The translations under genes were made by a program, and so were the position numbers. The notes under the pieces are model-generated. The model was not told the DNA's origin. It was given only the letters and a program-made list of their open reading frames with translations, and searched no databases. DNA of 64,000 nucleotides from Tuctoria greenei (lineage: Eukaryota; Streptophyta; Magnoliopsida; Poales; Poaceae): assembly GCA_036927565.1 (NCBI GenBank), contig JAYESD010000003.1, positions 38,195,325 to 38,259,324 of the forward strand, read 5' to 3'. Each line of letters begins with the position of its first letter. The stretch's first letter is position 1. This document shows, piece by piece, positions 23,818 to 35,794 of the stretch.

Positions 23818-26650
23818 TGACACCAGGTTCCGAAAATGAACCAAGCGAACGCATATGTGTGCCCAGGATGTTCAACACACATACACGAGTGCCTCACAAA
23901 AGAGTATACAGAAAATTACCATAGAACAAGATTAATTATCAAATTTTATTGCACAAACCATATTATCCTCGAATACAAACTCTAATGAATATTAATGACA
24001 AGTTCAACTAATGCAGTGGAAATAAACTAAATGAGAAAACTAAACAGCTAGGCAGCATAAGCGATAGGGTATAGCGCAGCTCCAATCAACACCACAGGCA
24101 AGCTGACGGTAGACACAGCCTAGAACTCCGCATTATCACCATTAAACTCCCAATCCTGACCTGCAACTGTTGGGGGGATTGCAAGAGTGAGTACATGTCG
24201 TACTCAACAAGTGTGGAAAGTATGACATGTGGCTGATTCAAATGACGACAATAATAATGGCTAAGTGCTGAAAAGTACATTAAAACATTTGAAAAGCAAT
24301 ATATTATATGTATGTGAAGTAAACCTATCATAATCATAAGTAATATCATAATACCAGTCTGAATTCACTGCCATCATCAATAATTCCAGATTTCACCATT
24401 TGCCAATAACCATATTCAATACCAGAAATCAATCCATAACCAACCATAACCATTACCAAACCATAACAATCCCAATATCGAGTTCCCTCTAATCATGGAA
24501 GTTGTCTAGGTGCTCATAACCGGGAGCACGGCTATCATGATAGTTTTATTAGACTCTGCAGAGTTTGTACCACTTTACCCACGTGTTTGTGATTCCATCA
24601 CCCGTCGGCGACTAAAAAACCTCCCTTATGCCAATTACACTTCCTTTGGTGTATGGCCAAGAGATCAAAAAATAGCCTTTACAAAGGGATTACTATCCTA
24701 TTTAGACCCCAGTGAGGTTTCACTAGTGGTGATGCCTCCAACTGAGCACATCATCAACCAAGGGCCCCCTCTTGAGCCATTCAGATCCTAGGGTAGTCCA
24801 ACCAATCATCAACAAACCCAATCCGACTACCCCTTCCCCGAGCATCCCTAATGGTCCAAATAGCACTGGCAAAGCCCTAATTAATCAGCTATGCCGCACC
24901 CATACTTGGCCTCGTGGTGGCACTGTAGTCCTGGCTTATTCTCGCATGAATCGGTCCTTAGATCTAAAGCAAGCAAACCACCTTAACATCCAACCCATCC
25001 ACATACCAGGCTTGCTTAGATCACCCATTACCATATCTCACTAACCAGTTCATGTTAATCCATATACCATTAATGCATAATTAAATAATATAGTGATATA
25101 GTTGTTTTCCCATCCCAGTTGATTAAGCGAAGCAAAAATGTAAAAAGCCCTTCACGACTCTCTACCTTAAATTCCAGGTGACAAGGGTGGTTAGACAAGT
25201 CTAGTAAACTTCCTATCATAGGATTTCTCATCAAATTTACACAAGCATGCAGTCTTGCAAACAAAACATTTATTTCAAAACAAGATCAATATGCTTCAAG
25301 GACACTTGCCTTGCTCTTGTGGTTGATTAGGGTCAAAGCCTTCAAACTCTTGGTGTTGTAGATCCTCCGCGGCACTCTCTAGCGCAAATGCGTCTAATCC
25401 ACACAATAAACATACAAGACAAGAAACACAATCAAAGAGTGCACAGATATTACTCAATATGAAATGATATGCATGATTAAGGCAAATGCAATGTAGAACT
25501 TGTTAATAGATTGCCTTTAAAGATCACTAATTAGTTCTAATAGATTTTAACAAGTTTATACAGGTTGGAGTTGATTCAAATCAATTTTAGAATTAATTCG
25601 GTGCAATTTAACCAGGAAAATCGGACTAGTCTGCAGAAGGTCGCTAGTCCGTACTTCGCAGAACTAGCGAACTAGGGTTTTCTAGATCGACGTAAATTTG
25701 GAGACTAGGGGTTGAATTCACGTAAGTAAAAGAGAATAGAAGGTATACCAAGTGTTTAGGACTCCAATGAATCATGAAACTTGGAGGTAGCACTTGGATC
25801 TTGGTGATCTAGGGTTGGTGATGAACTTGGAGGTGAATTGGTAATGAGGAACGAAAGCTTGATGGAGATCTTGATCCTTCTTCGTTTCCTCCTCTCCTCC
25901 TTGCTTGGGATCTTCTCCTCCCTCCTTGATGGTGGCTCTCCAGAAACTAGGGTTTGAGTGGGGTGGAAAAGTGGTAAATAGATGTCAAGCCTAGGGGTGG
26001 GGTTGTTGATATAGAGGTGGAGGCTAGGGTTAGATGGATTTCGAGTTTGAGAGGAGTAGAGGCCGGTTTAGAGTCCCACATGGGCTCCAAAAGAGTTAGG
26101 CACGACGTCCCTAGGCCCACTTAACGTGAAACCCAAGAAACAAGTCGTAAAACGAAAGATTGATTCGGAGTCGTGAAATATAAGACATGTCCGAAAAGGA
26201 TTGGACTAGTCCGAAGTTGTCTAGAGAGAAAATCGGACAAGTCTAGCCAAAAATTGGACAAGTCCGACTTTGGTCAGAGAGGACAATGGAAAAGTCCGCT
26301 GGGACACCGGACTAGTCCAGAAAAGTCCAGGGACTTAGCAAATTTTCAAGGATTCTTGGAATATCGGACTAGTCCGCACAAAATCGGACAAGTCCGAAAG
26401 TTTCCAGAGGCAAAATCGGACTAGTCCGCAGCAAAAACAGACAAGTCCATTTTTAGTCAGAGAGAAATCGGACTATCCCTCAGTAAAATCGGACTAGTCC
26501 GCACTTTCTTGCATTTTAAGTGAGGTTTTGTTCCAAATCAATTTTAAATGCTCCAAATCAATTTTAAACTCGTTCCTCTTGTTGTGGGTTAATGTTAAAC
26601 ATGTATATGAATGTATGTAGGGCATGATGCATGAAAATGAGGGTGTTACA
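23818..26650 (-). repeat. 5' LTR of Tekay-B
   Basis: Ends at 23818 with ...GTGTCA next to the primer site and starts with TGTAACACCC at 26650. It aligns along its full length with 16147-18986 and contains the array at about 26190-26512. Confidence 0.92.
26190..26512. repeat. Palindrome motif array, Tekay-B 5' LTR
   Basis: Collinear with the array at 18513-18845, with independent point changes; for example TCGGACTAGTCC there is TCGGACTATCCC here near 26467. Confidence 0.87.
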
Positions 26651-27364
26651 GTTAACCATGTCCCTACGAAGGAAGCGCAACAAGCGGATGACGTGATGAT
26701 TGGTATGTTTCTCGCAAACTCCAACCCAGCGACTATGTTATTTGATTCTGGAGCATCGCATTCATTCGTTGCATCGAAATATGTTGTCAAGTATAGTTTG
26801 CCTATCTCTCATATGAAGTATACTCTATTGGTTAAGTCTCCTGGAGGAGAGATGGGGACAAATATAGTATGTTCAAAAATAAGCTTTAGAATAAGGAGGG
26901 TAGACTTCTTTGCCAACCTCATTGTTTTGGATTCTCAAGGATTCAACATTATACTTGGTATGGACTAGTTGAGGAAGCACAATGGATTCATTGAATGTGC
27001 CACAAAGACGGTGAAATTGACCAATGAGGAAGGGATCACCAGAGAATTTGAAGCATCTAAACATGCACCGAAGCAATTGGAGCTGAATCACATGGACAGT
27101 GCCACAATTGAGGAGATTCCAATGGTGTGCGAGTTCTCAGATGCGTTTCCGAATGAGTTGCCAGGTATGCCACCTGATCGCAACATTGAGTTTGTTATTG
27201 AATCATACCTTGAACTACACCTATAGCTAAGAGGCCATATAGGATGCCTCCTAAGGAGTTAGCGGAGCTCAAGAAGCAGATTCAAGAGCAACTAGAGAAG
27301 GGTTTCATTCGCCCAAGCTCTTCACCTTGGGGAGCGCCAGTTCTTTTCATGAACAAGAAGGATG
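26651..27364 (+). pseudogene. Tekay-A protease and start of reverse transcriptase
   Basis: Direct continuation of the gag cut at 16146. The aspartic protease has MLFDSGASHSFVASKY. A stop follows GMD at about 26967. The linker is LELNHMDSATIEEIPMVCEF. The RT start (AKRPYRMPPKELAELKKQ ... VLFMNKKDG) is out of frame after about 27205. It is cut after KKDG by the solo LTR. Confidence 0.87.
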
Positions 27365-28519
27365 TGATAGGAAAAGATGAGGCCCGATCTTCCAAAAGGT
27401 AATGGATAAGTCGATTGAGGTGGAGATCTCGACGTTGATGATCCGAAGCTCTCGAGTAGAACACAAAAAACCCCTGCAATCACTACACCACCGCTCCGTT
27501 GGTTATCAATTGTGCTTCACGCGATTGAACTCGCCAATAAGGCTAATCCTTGTAAGTGCAACCGAGAATACAAGCAAGAACATAGAAGACACGATCTGAA
27601 ATCGCAAAGTTGGGGTCTCACAAACCATAGAACGGCGATATTATTGATCTAAGCAAAACCCAATTGTCTATGGCGGCTACCATAGAGTATATATAGGTGG
27701 GAGGACGTCCAAGGGGGTGTTAGTGTTGTGACCTAACCCTAAGATACAAAAATAATGGACTTAGACTTGATACAAGGCCCAATGGCCCAATAAGGTGGCG
27801 CAGCACCCTGACAGATTCTGTACTCGATATTGTTTCGACAATTACCAATTACTCCAAAGAAATTTTGATATGAGACTATCGTCATTGGAAAGTTTATCCT
27901 CTCCCCTTTCCGTGCATATGTGGAACGTCCAAAACGGAGTTCGTATGCTTCCTGGGCATCCGTTTTAGTGCGTACTACTACTGGACTCCGAGTTGGATAC
28001 GATTTTGAGTTTGGTTCGATTTCTATCTTCTTTGAACGAATTCTCTGGTCTTCCACGTCCCTAATACTTCCTCCAAGTACTCTCTGAACCTCTCCATGGA
28101 TCCTAATCACAATTAAATCATTAGGTAGCAATCTATGCTCAAAAATATATAAGGAAACATATAAGAACGAGCTCACCTCTAAAATTAATTGTTGTGTATG
28201 AACTCTATTGATTGCATCTTGTATATTCAATGGAGTGTTGTTTGTATCCATAGAAGTGATGTCCTCATCATCCTCCCCTTCTTGAATTGGAGTCGTCCTC
28301 GACTCAAGTTCATCTTCTCTCATGTGTTGGTCCAAATGTGCAACGCCATCAAATCTTCTTGTATGCATGAATGGAGGAGGCCAAGGTGGTGGACGACATA
28401 GTGCGCCATCTTGATATTGTCCGTCAAATAAGAGTGCACATTCACTTGAGCCAGGATCCCAAACAAATAAACATTGTGTCATGTTTGTAGGTGCAATAAT
28501 AATATGCATTATCTCATCA
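27365..28519 (-). repeat. Solo LTR of an unidentified LTR retrotransposon (1155 bp)
   Basis: The ends are TG...CA, and it is flanked by GGATG at 27360-27364 and 28520-28524. It sits inside the Tekay-A RT between KKDG and the homologous SQRMCVDYR. No primer site, polypurine tract or internal region is present, so a solo LTR from recombination between two LTRs is the simplest reading. Minus orientation is inferred from TATATATAC at about 27690-27700 on that strand and the ...TTTTCCTATCA end. It contains a 256-codon open frame (28509-27739, minus) that I do not recognise as a protein family. Confidence 0.85.
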
Positions 28520-31172
28520 GGATGGATCCCAAAGGATGTGTGTGGACTACCGAGCTCTCAACGAGGTGACAATCAAGAACAAGTATACTTTGCCCCGCAT
28601 AGAGGATTTGTTCGATCAGATGAAGGGTGCTTGTATTTTCTCCAAGATTGATTTGAGGTCACGCTACTTCCAAATGAAAATAAGACTGTCAGATATAACC
28701 AAAACAGCTTTTCGGACACGGTATGGATCTTATGAGTACACCGTTATGTCCTTTGGATTGACAAATGCACCTGCATACTTTTTGTACCTCATGAATAAGG
28801 TCTTCACGGAGTACTTGGATAAGTTCATTGTGGTGTTCATTGATAATATTATGATCTACTCGAAGAGTGAAGAGGAGCATGAAGAACATTTGAGGTTCAC
28901 ATTGCAGAAATTAAGGGAACACCAATTATAAGCCAAATTTAGCAAGTGACAGTTTTGGTTAAAGGAAGTGTCATTTTTTGGTCATATCATCTCAGGAGGA
29001 GGAGTATCGGTTGACCCAGGAAAAGTGTGGGATGTGTTTAAATGGGAACCGCCCCGGAATGTAAAGGAAATTAGGAGTTTTCTCAGAATGGTTGGATATT
29101 ACCGCCGGTTCGTCAAGGACTTTTCCAAAATAGCCAAGCCAATGATGGAACTGTTAATGAAGGGGAAAGCGTTCCACTGGACTCAAGTTTGTCAAGACAA
29201 TTTTGAGAAGCTAAATAAAAGGTTAACCACCGCACATGTGTTAATTTTGTCGGATGTGAGCAAAAGCTTCGATATTTATTGTGATGCACCGAGACAGGGA
29301 CTTGGATGTGTGCTCATGCAAGAAGGTCAAGTGGTAGCCTATGCATCGAGACAATTGAAGAAACATTAGCAGAATTATCCTACGCATGATCTCAAACTTG
29401 CAGTCGTAGTGCATGCCTTCAAGATTTGGAGACATTACACTCTTGGTCATAGATGTGAGATTTACACGGACCACAAGAGCTTCAAGTACATATTCACGCA
29501 AACGGATCTGAATTTGAGACAACGAAGATGGTTGGAGCTCATCAAGGATTACTATGTGGGAATCAATTACCATCCAGGGAAGCCTAATGTAGTGGCTGAT
29601 GCTTTGAGCCGGAAAGGAGTAAGTTATTAGCTCACGTTCGAGAATTGCCATCCGAGTTATGTAAGGAGTTGGAATGGTTGAATCTCTAATTTGTGAAAGT
29701 GATGGGGATAATGGAGATAAATCCGACCTTGGAGCAAGAAACTCGAGAAGCGCAAACAGAAGATGAGGAAATCCATGAAATCAAGGAAAGGACCCAAGAG
29801 GGAAGAGAATTCGGGTTTGATGAGGATGACCATGGTACTTTATGGCTTGGAAAAAGGATCGTGGTGCCTAATGTGAAGCATATTCAGGAGACAATATTAA
29901 AAGCGGCACATGACTCACCATACTCAATTCATCCCGATTGTACAAAGATGTACAAAGACTTGAAGACATGTTATTGGTGGGCCAACATGAAAAAGGACAT
30001 AGCATAATATGTATAGTCGTGTGATGTGTGCCAACGAGTGAAGGAGGAACATCAAAGACCAGTCGGACTATTACATCCATTAAAGATTCTGAAATGGAAG
30101 TGGGAAGAAATTGGTATGGACTTCATAATTGGATTACCACGTACCCAGTCCGGTTATGACTCAATTGGGGTTATTATGGATAGGTTAACCAAGTCAGCTC
30201 ATTTTGTTCCTGTCAAGACCACCTATACCACCGCGAAGCTGGCAGAGCTATATAAGGAGCACATTGTTTGTCGACATGGAGTCTCGAAGAAAATAGTCTC
30301 GGATAGAGGCTCTCAGTTTACCTCCAGGTTTTGGCAGATATTGCATGAAGCATTGGGAACAAGGTTGAACTTTAGCTCAGCATATCACCCTCAAACGGAC
30401 GGAAAAACTGAGAGGACCAATCATATTTTGGACAACATGTTAAGGGCTTGTGCTTTTAAGCATGGGAAAAGTTGGGACAAGAGCTTTCCATATGTAGAGT
30501 TTTGATACAACAATAGTTATCAAGCAAGCTTGGAAATGTCACCTTTTGAAGCACTGTATGGGAGGAAGTGTAGGACACCATTGTTTTGGAATGAACCAGG
30601 AGAGAGCCAAGTGTTTGGACCTGATATGTTGCAAGAAGCTGAGAAACATGTTTAGATTATTCGTGAAAACTTGAGGGCTGCTCAATCAAGGCAAAGAGGT
30701 TATACGTACAATAGGAGACGGAAACTAGCCTTTGAAGTGGGAGATTTTGTTTACCTCAATGTGTCACCAATGAGAGGTCATAAGAGGCGAGCTAGCACCT
30801 CGATACATTGGGCCATTCAAGATTCTGGACAGAAGAGGAGAAGTAGCATATAAGTTGGAGATGCTAGCTCACATATCAGATGTCCATGATGTGTTTCGTG
30901 TTTCACGGCTTAAGAAGTGCTTGAGGGTACCGAAAGAACAAGTGCCAATTGAAGAATTGGAATTAGCGGTAGATTTGACTTATGCCGAGCAATCGGTCAA
31001 AATCTTGGAAACCAAGAAGAGAGTCACAAGGAACAAGGTGACTAGATGGTGCAAAGTACAATGGAAGCATCATATATAATCAGAAGCAACTTGGGAACTA
31101 GAAGATGATCTCAATAAAGATTTTCCCTATCTCTTTCCTCCTACATCGAATCTCGATGGCGAGATTCATTTT
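28520..31172 (+). pseudogene. Tekay-A reverse transcriptase, RNase H, integrase and chromodomain
   Basis: RT resumes with RMCVDYRALNEVTIKNKY and LTNAPAYFLYLMN. The active site reads VVFIDNIMIYSK, with Asn for the second catalytic Asp. After a stop at 28929 come FFGHIISGGGVSVDP, RNase H (DIYCDAPRQGLGCVLM, YTDHKSFKYIFTQTD), the H2C2 finger (HDSPYSIHPDCTKMYK ... CQRVKEEH) and the integrase core (IIGLPRTQSGYDSIGVIMDRL, IVSDRGSQFTSRFWQ, FSSAYHPQTDGKTER). The GPF-type region follows, then VHDVFRVSRLKKC and a chromodomain remnant with WKHHI...ATWELEDDL at about 31060-31110. Many stops are present, so it is dead. Confidence 0.9.
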
Positions 31173-31186
31173 AAGGGGGGTAGGTT
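31173..31186 (+). other. Polypurine tract of Tekay-A
   Basis: AAGGGGGGTAGGTT immediately before the TGTAGCACCC start of the 3' LTR. Confidence 0.82.
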
Positions 31187-34007
31187 TGTAGCACCCTCAT
31201 TTTAATCCATCATGCATTGCATACGTTCTTAAACATGTTTAAAATTAAGTAATACAAAAAGGAACAAGTTTAAAATGAATTATAAGCAAAAAAGCATTTA
31301 AAAGTCTGTAGAAGTATGGACTTGTCTGGTTTGTAACCCGGACTAGTCCGGTTTCCCCCTCTAATGACCCTCTGGACTTGTCCGTTTTTGTTGCGAACTA
31401 GTCCAATTGAGTCTCTGTTCCATTTTGGACTTGTCTGTGATTGAGTGTGAACTAGTCCGATATTTGGTCCGATTTTTGAATAAGTTATCAAATCCTCAGA
31501 CTTGTCCCATCTGTGTCGGACTTGTCCATTTTCTCCTCTGGACAAGACCGGACTTGTCCGGACCTCCTAGCGGACTTATCCGTTTTCGTCTCTATCCATC
31601 ATCGAACTAGTCCGGTCCTCTAGCGGACTTATCCGGTGTGCCCGACTCGGATTCAATCTTTTCCTCCACGACTTGTGTTTGGGTAGTTACCTTAACTGGG
31701 CCCAAGAACGTCGTGCTTACCCCTGTGGAGCCCATGTGGGACCCCTACGTGGCCTCCACCCACCTTAGACTCAAATTCCATCAAACCCTACCACCTACAC
31801 CCCTATATAAACAACCAAACACCCCACCTTTTCACCTCTTTGCCACAATTGAAAGAACACCAAACCCTAGTTCGTGGATAGTCGCCACCAAGGAGGGAGA
31901 AGGAGATCCAGAGCAAGAAGAAAAAGAGGAGGAAACGAAAGAAGATCAAGAGGCCAGGATCTCCATCAACCTTGCATTCTTCATCACCAATTCACCATCA
32001 ACTCTTCATCATCAACCCTAGATCGTCAAGATTCAAGTTTCTTCTTCAATCTTGATCTTTGGAGTTCTAAACATGTGGTACACCTTCTACTTTCTCTTTC
32101 CCACGTGAATTCCACCCCAATTCTCCAAATTCTCGTAGATCAAGAAAACCCTAACTCGTTGGTTCTGGCCAGAGCGGACTAGTCCGGCCCTAGTATCGGA
32201 CTTGTCTGGCCTCTGAATCTGAATTGTGTTGAATTAATTCCAAATTAACTCGAATCAATTCCAACCTGTACAAACTTGTTAAAAACTATTGGAACCAGTT
32301 AGTGAACATTAATAGAAACTCATTAACAAGTTTTACTTCACAATTGCATTAATCATGCATGTCATGTCATATTGAGTACTATATGAGCATTATTTGATTG
32401 AATTGTGTGTTTTGCATGTTTGTCGATCAGAATAGAAGGTGTTGCGCTAGAGGGTGCTGTCAAGGACCTCTAGTACTAGAATTTTGAAGTCTTTGACCCT
32501 AACCAAGCTCAAAAGCAAGGCAAGTGTCATTGGTCATATTGATCCAGTTTTTAAATGTTTTGTTTGTAAAACTGCATGCTTGTGTCAAATTGATGGGAAA
32601 CACATGATAGGTGTTTACTAGTTTTGGTTGACCATCCTTGTCGCTTGGGATATATTGTAGAGAGTCGAGAAGGGTATTTTTACCTTTTTGCTTTGCACTA
32701 ATTAATTGGGATGGGAAAACAACTGAATGAATTAATTATGAACTAATGGATGATGAGCATTGATGAACATGGTTAAATGGTAATGTGGGACTTGGGAGAT
32801 CCAAGCAAGCATGAATTGCAGATTGGGTTGGATGTTATGGTGGTTTGCTTGCCTTAGATCTAAGGACCGATTCATGCGAGAATAGGTCAGAACAACAGTG
32901 CCACCACGAGACCAAGTATGGATGCGGCGTAGCTGATTAATTAGGGTATTGCTAGTATTGCACGGACCAATTGGAAGAGCGAGGAAGGGGAGTCGGATTG
33001 GGTTTGTATGAGTGGCGGGACTCCCTGGGATCCAAATGGCACAAGAGGGGGCCCTTGGTTGAAGATGTGCTCAGTTGGAGGCATCGCCACCAGTGAAACC
33101 TCAGTGGGTTCGTACATGCTAGTAGTCCATTGGTAAAGGCTATTTTGTGATCTCTTGGCCACACACCAACGGAAGTGTGTAATGCGACCGACGGGTCACG
33201 GTCATAAGGGAGGTTCTTAGTCACCGAAAGGTGATGAAATCACGAACACGTGGATAAAGTGGTACAACCTCTGCAAAGTGTTAAAAAACTATCATGATAG
33301 TCGTGCTCCCGGTTAAGAGCACCTAGATGACCTACATGATTAGAGGGGTTTTGGATTGGGATGGTTTCCTACTGGTTATGGGATGGTATTATGGTTTATG
33401 GCAATGGATATGATTAATGGTAATGAGGAATCTGGAATATGGATGGTGGTAATAAAATATGGAATGGTATCATGATAACTACATTGTTTATGATGGGTTT
33501 ACTTCACATACATATAATATACTGCTTTTCAAATGTTTTAATGTACTTTTCAGCACTTAGCCTTTATTATTGTCGTCATTTGTATCAGCTACATGTCATA
33601 CTTTTCCACACTTGCTGAGTACGACATGTACTCACCCTTGCAATTCCCCCACCAATAGTTGCAGGTCAGGATTGGGAGTATCACGACATTAATTAGGAGT
33701 TCTAGGCTATGTGTTGCCGTCAGCTTGCCTGTGGTGTTGCTGGGAGCCGCGCTACCCTTTGCTTAGCTTGCTTATTTCTTTTAGCTCAGATTTAGTTTAC
33801 TTCCGTTGCATTAGTTCAAACTTGTCATTAATATTCGTTAGAGCTTGTATTCGAGGATATTCTGAATTCTGTAATAAAAGTGCTTAATTAATTTTGTTCT
33901 GTGGAAATTACCTGGTTATCCTTTTTGTGAATGCACTCGTGTATGTGTGTTGAACGTCCTGGGCACACATATGCGCTCACTTGGTTCATTTTTGAAACCG
34001 GGTGTCA
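31187..34007 (+). repeat. 3' LTR of Tekay-A (about 2821 bp)
   Basis: Starts TGTAGCACCC and ends ...GGTGTCA, followed by the target duplication CATAA. It retains the ~528 bp that the 5' LTR lost. TATA at 31804-31811. Extra palindrome motifs lie near 32173-32210. Confidence 0.9.
31315..31645. repeat. Palindrome motif array, Tekay-A 3' LTR
   Basis: Collinear with 12555-12875. Units are CGGACTAGTCCG, CGGACTTGTCCG and decayed forms such as GGACTTGTCTG and CGAACTAGTCC. The array lies upstream of the TATA box. Confidence 0.87.
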
Positions 34008-34640
34008 CATAATTTTTCTACTCGATACCACCAAAAAACAAGTGGTCAAGCAGAAACATCAAATAAGCAAATTAAGAATATTCTGCAAAAGACCATCTTG
34101 GAAATGGGAATGGGATGGAAGAATAAGCACCCGATACATTGTGGGCATACCGTACTGCTTACAAAACACCCATCAGCATGTCTCTGTTCCAGCTTGTCTA
34201 TGGGAATACTTGTCATCTTCCTGTAGAATTGGAACATAGAGCCTATTGGGCCATCAAGCGGTGGAACATGGACCTTCTCGAAGACGGAAAACACAGATTC
34301 AAACAAATTTCCGAGTTGGAAGAACAGAGAGTTAAGGCGTTTTATAGTGCCAAAATATACAAGGAGAGAATCAAAATATGACACGATAAGAGGATCACGT
34401 CAAAAGAATTCAAACCTGGATAAAGTTTTGCTCTTAAACTCTAGGGTTAAACTCTTAGGACATGGGAAGCTTAGAAGTAAATAGGAAGGAGCTTTCACTG
34501 TAGTAGAAACCTCACCCCCAAGGAGCAATCACACTCCAAGGTGATGATAATCAGCTATTTAAAGTAAATAGACACCGACTCAAATTATTTCTTGAATCCC
34601 AGGAGGAGCGGAAAAAGAAATGGACGTGATAAATCTTATT
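34008..34640 (+). pseudogene. Athila integrase C-terminal part (continuation of 10869-12427)
   Basis: Resumes with HNFSTRYHQKTSGQAETSNKQ, then after a frameshift AYRTAYKTPISMSLFQLVYG, CHLPVELEHRAYWAIKRWNMDL and AKIYKERIK. These are characteristic Athila integrase segments. Stops occur at 34379 and after. About 34440-34640 still shows integrase C-terminal wording (LRTWEA) but is broken. Confidence 0.88.
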
Positions 34641-34726
34641 GATTTTCACACTGTTTCTTTAAATTTTGTCTAAATTTTGTGCATCCAACTGATGGGCCCA
34701 TCCAAATAATCATCTATGGGGCCCAT

Positions 34727-35794
34727 TTAGTTGACCCACGAAAGTTCGGCCCAACCAGAAGGGGTTCGGCCAAACCCTAGGGTCGATCGAAGCCTCCTTC
34801 GTGCTGTGAGTGCTCTGTCTTCTCGTGCGGACTCTCCTGACTTATTTCAACAATATTTTTTGTGCTATCGTATCTTTCCCCGCTTATTAATGATGGGAAC
34901 AAAGATGGGAACCTTGCACCTCCTAGAAAACATTCATCTCTTGTTCCTCCCATCCAAGTCATGGCTGACAAGAAAATTGTGCCTCATGCCTCCTCTAGCT
35001 CAACCTTCAATCTGAGCGGAGACATCGTGCCGACCAATGACAACACCACCCTCGCATTGGAGTTCGTCATGGCATTATATGCTAAAATCTTGCAATGACC
35101 CCGCCATCGACGACAACTCCACGTGGATGTAGCACAAGACCTCGTGGTGCTGCACGGTGCTCTCCCCTCGGAAGACGCCCATGAAGTCGACGACGCCTAC
35201 ACGTCGTTCGACTGTGGCTAGCCTTAAGCCAATCAAGACCCGTCTTTTTCCTGAAAAAGATGAGTCTCTCCCAAAGCTCCAGCCGGCGAGGAGTTTTTGT
35301 ACACTCTAAAGACCAAGGGTGGTGACGTAGTGAGCCAGCACTACAAGTCACCTACACATTCCTCGTCAGAGCGTATAGGTGACTGCCTCATTATCCACAG
35401 GGTGCGCAAGCCTGGAGGAGGCTATGCAAAAGGCATTTTCAAACGCGTGGATAATTTGGTGATGGAGGAGTCGACGAGCTCTTCGTCCTCCAAGATTAGG
35501 CGTCACCTCTTGCCCCCTGCCATTAGAGGGCCACCTAGCCAATTTTAGGACAGCGACGGGAAATCTTCTCGCGCCTCCAAAGTGGCACAACTTTCTAACG
35601 AGTTAGCTTCTCTCCATTTGGAGAATGAGAAGCTATCTGACTTAGTGGCTGAAGGGCGCATTGAGAGGGCGGAAATGAAGAATGAACTCATCTCCCTCAA
35701 GGAGGAGAACGACAGTGTTCACCATGGCGTGAGCGCCAAGCTGCGGCGCTTATGCAATGCCATTTGGGAGCCCAACATCTACAATGCACAATAG
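34727..35794 (+). pseudogene. Remnant of Athila downstream ORF (unknown function)
   Basis: Broken frames in the position where Athila elements carry an extra, env-position ORF. Recognisable stretches are MADKKIVPHASSSSTFNLSGD (34962-35030) and a C-terminal Leu/Glu-rich heptad-like segment, LSNELASLHLENEKLSDLV ... LKEENDS (35585-35715), likely a coiled coil. No signal peptide or clear membrane span is left. I do not assign a function. Confidence 0.5.

Larger units (their letters stand above)
16147..26650 (-). mobile_element. Tekay-B: complete Tekay/Del-like chromovirus nested in Tekay-A gag
   Basis: 3' LTR 16147-18986, internal region 18987-23817, 5' LTR 23818-26650, all minus strand. The target duplication GTTAA is at 16142-16146 and 26651-26655. 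Primer site, polypurine tract, gag-protease, RT, RNase H, integrase and chromodomain are all present. LTRs are about 2.84 kb and look closely similar by eye. Stops between and within gag and pol mean it is not autonomous now. It belongs to the same family as Tekay-A and is clearly younger, since it interrupts it. Confidence 0.94.
12428..34007 (+). mobile_element. Tekay-A: Tekay/Del-like chromovirus Gypsy retrotransposon, interrupted by two insertions
   Basis: Own parts are the 5' LTR (12428-14720), gag (14986-16146), protease to RT start (26651-27364), RT to chromodomain (28520-31170) and 3' LTR (31187-34007). The target duplication CATAA is at 12423-12427 and 34008-34012. The flanks join to a continuous Athila integrase. 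Tekay-B (16147-26650) and a solo LTR (27365-28519) sit inside. The coding parts have many stops, and the RT active site reads FIDN instead of FIDD, so it is an old, dead copy. Size without insertions is about 9.9 kb. Confidence 0.92.
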
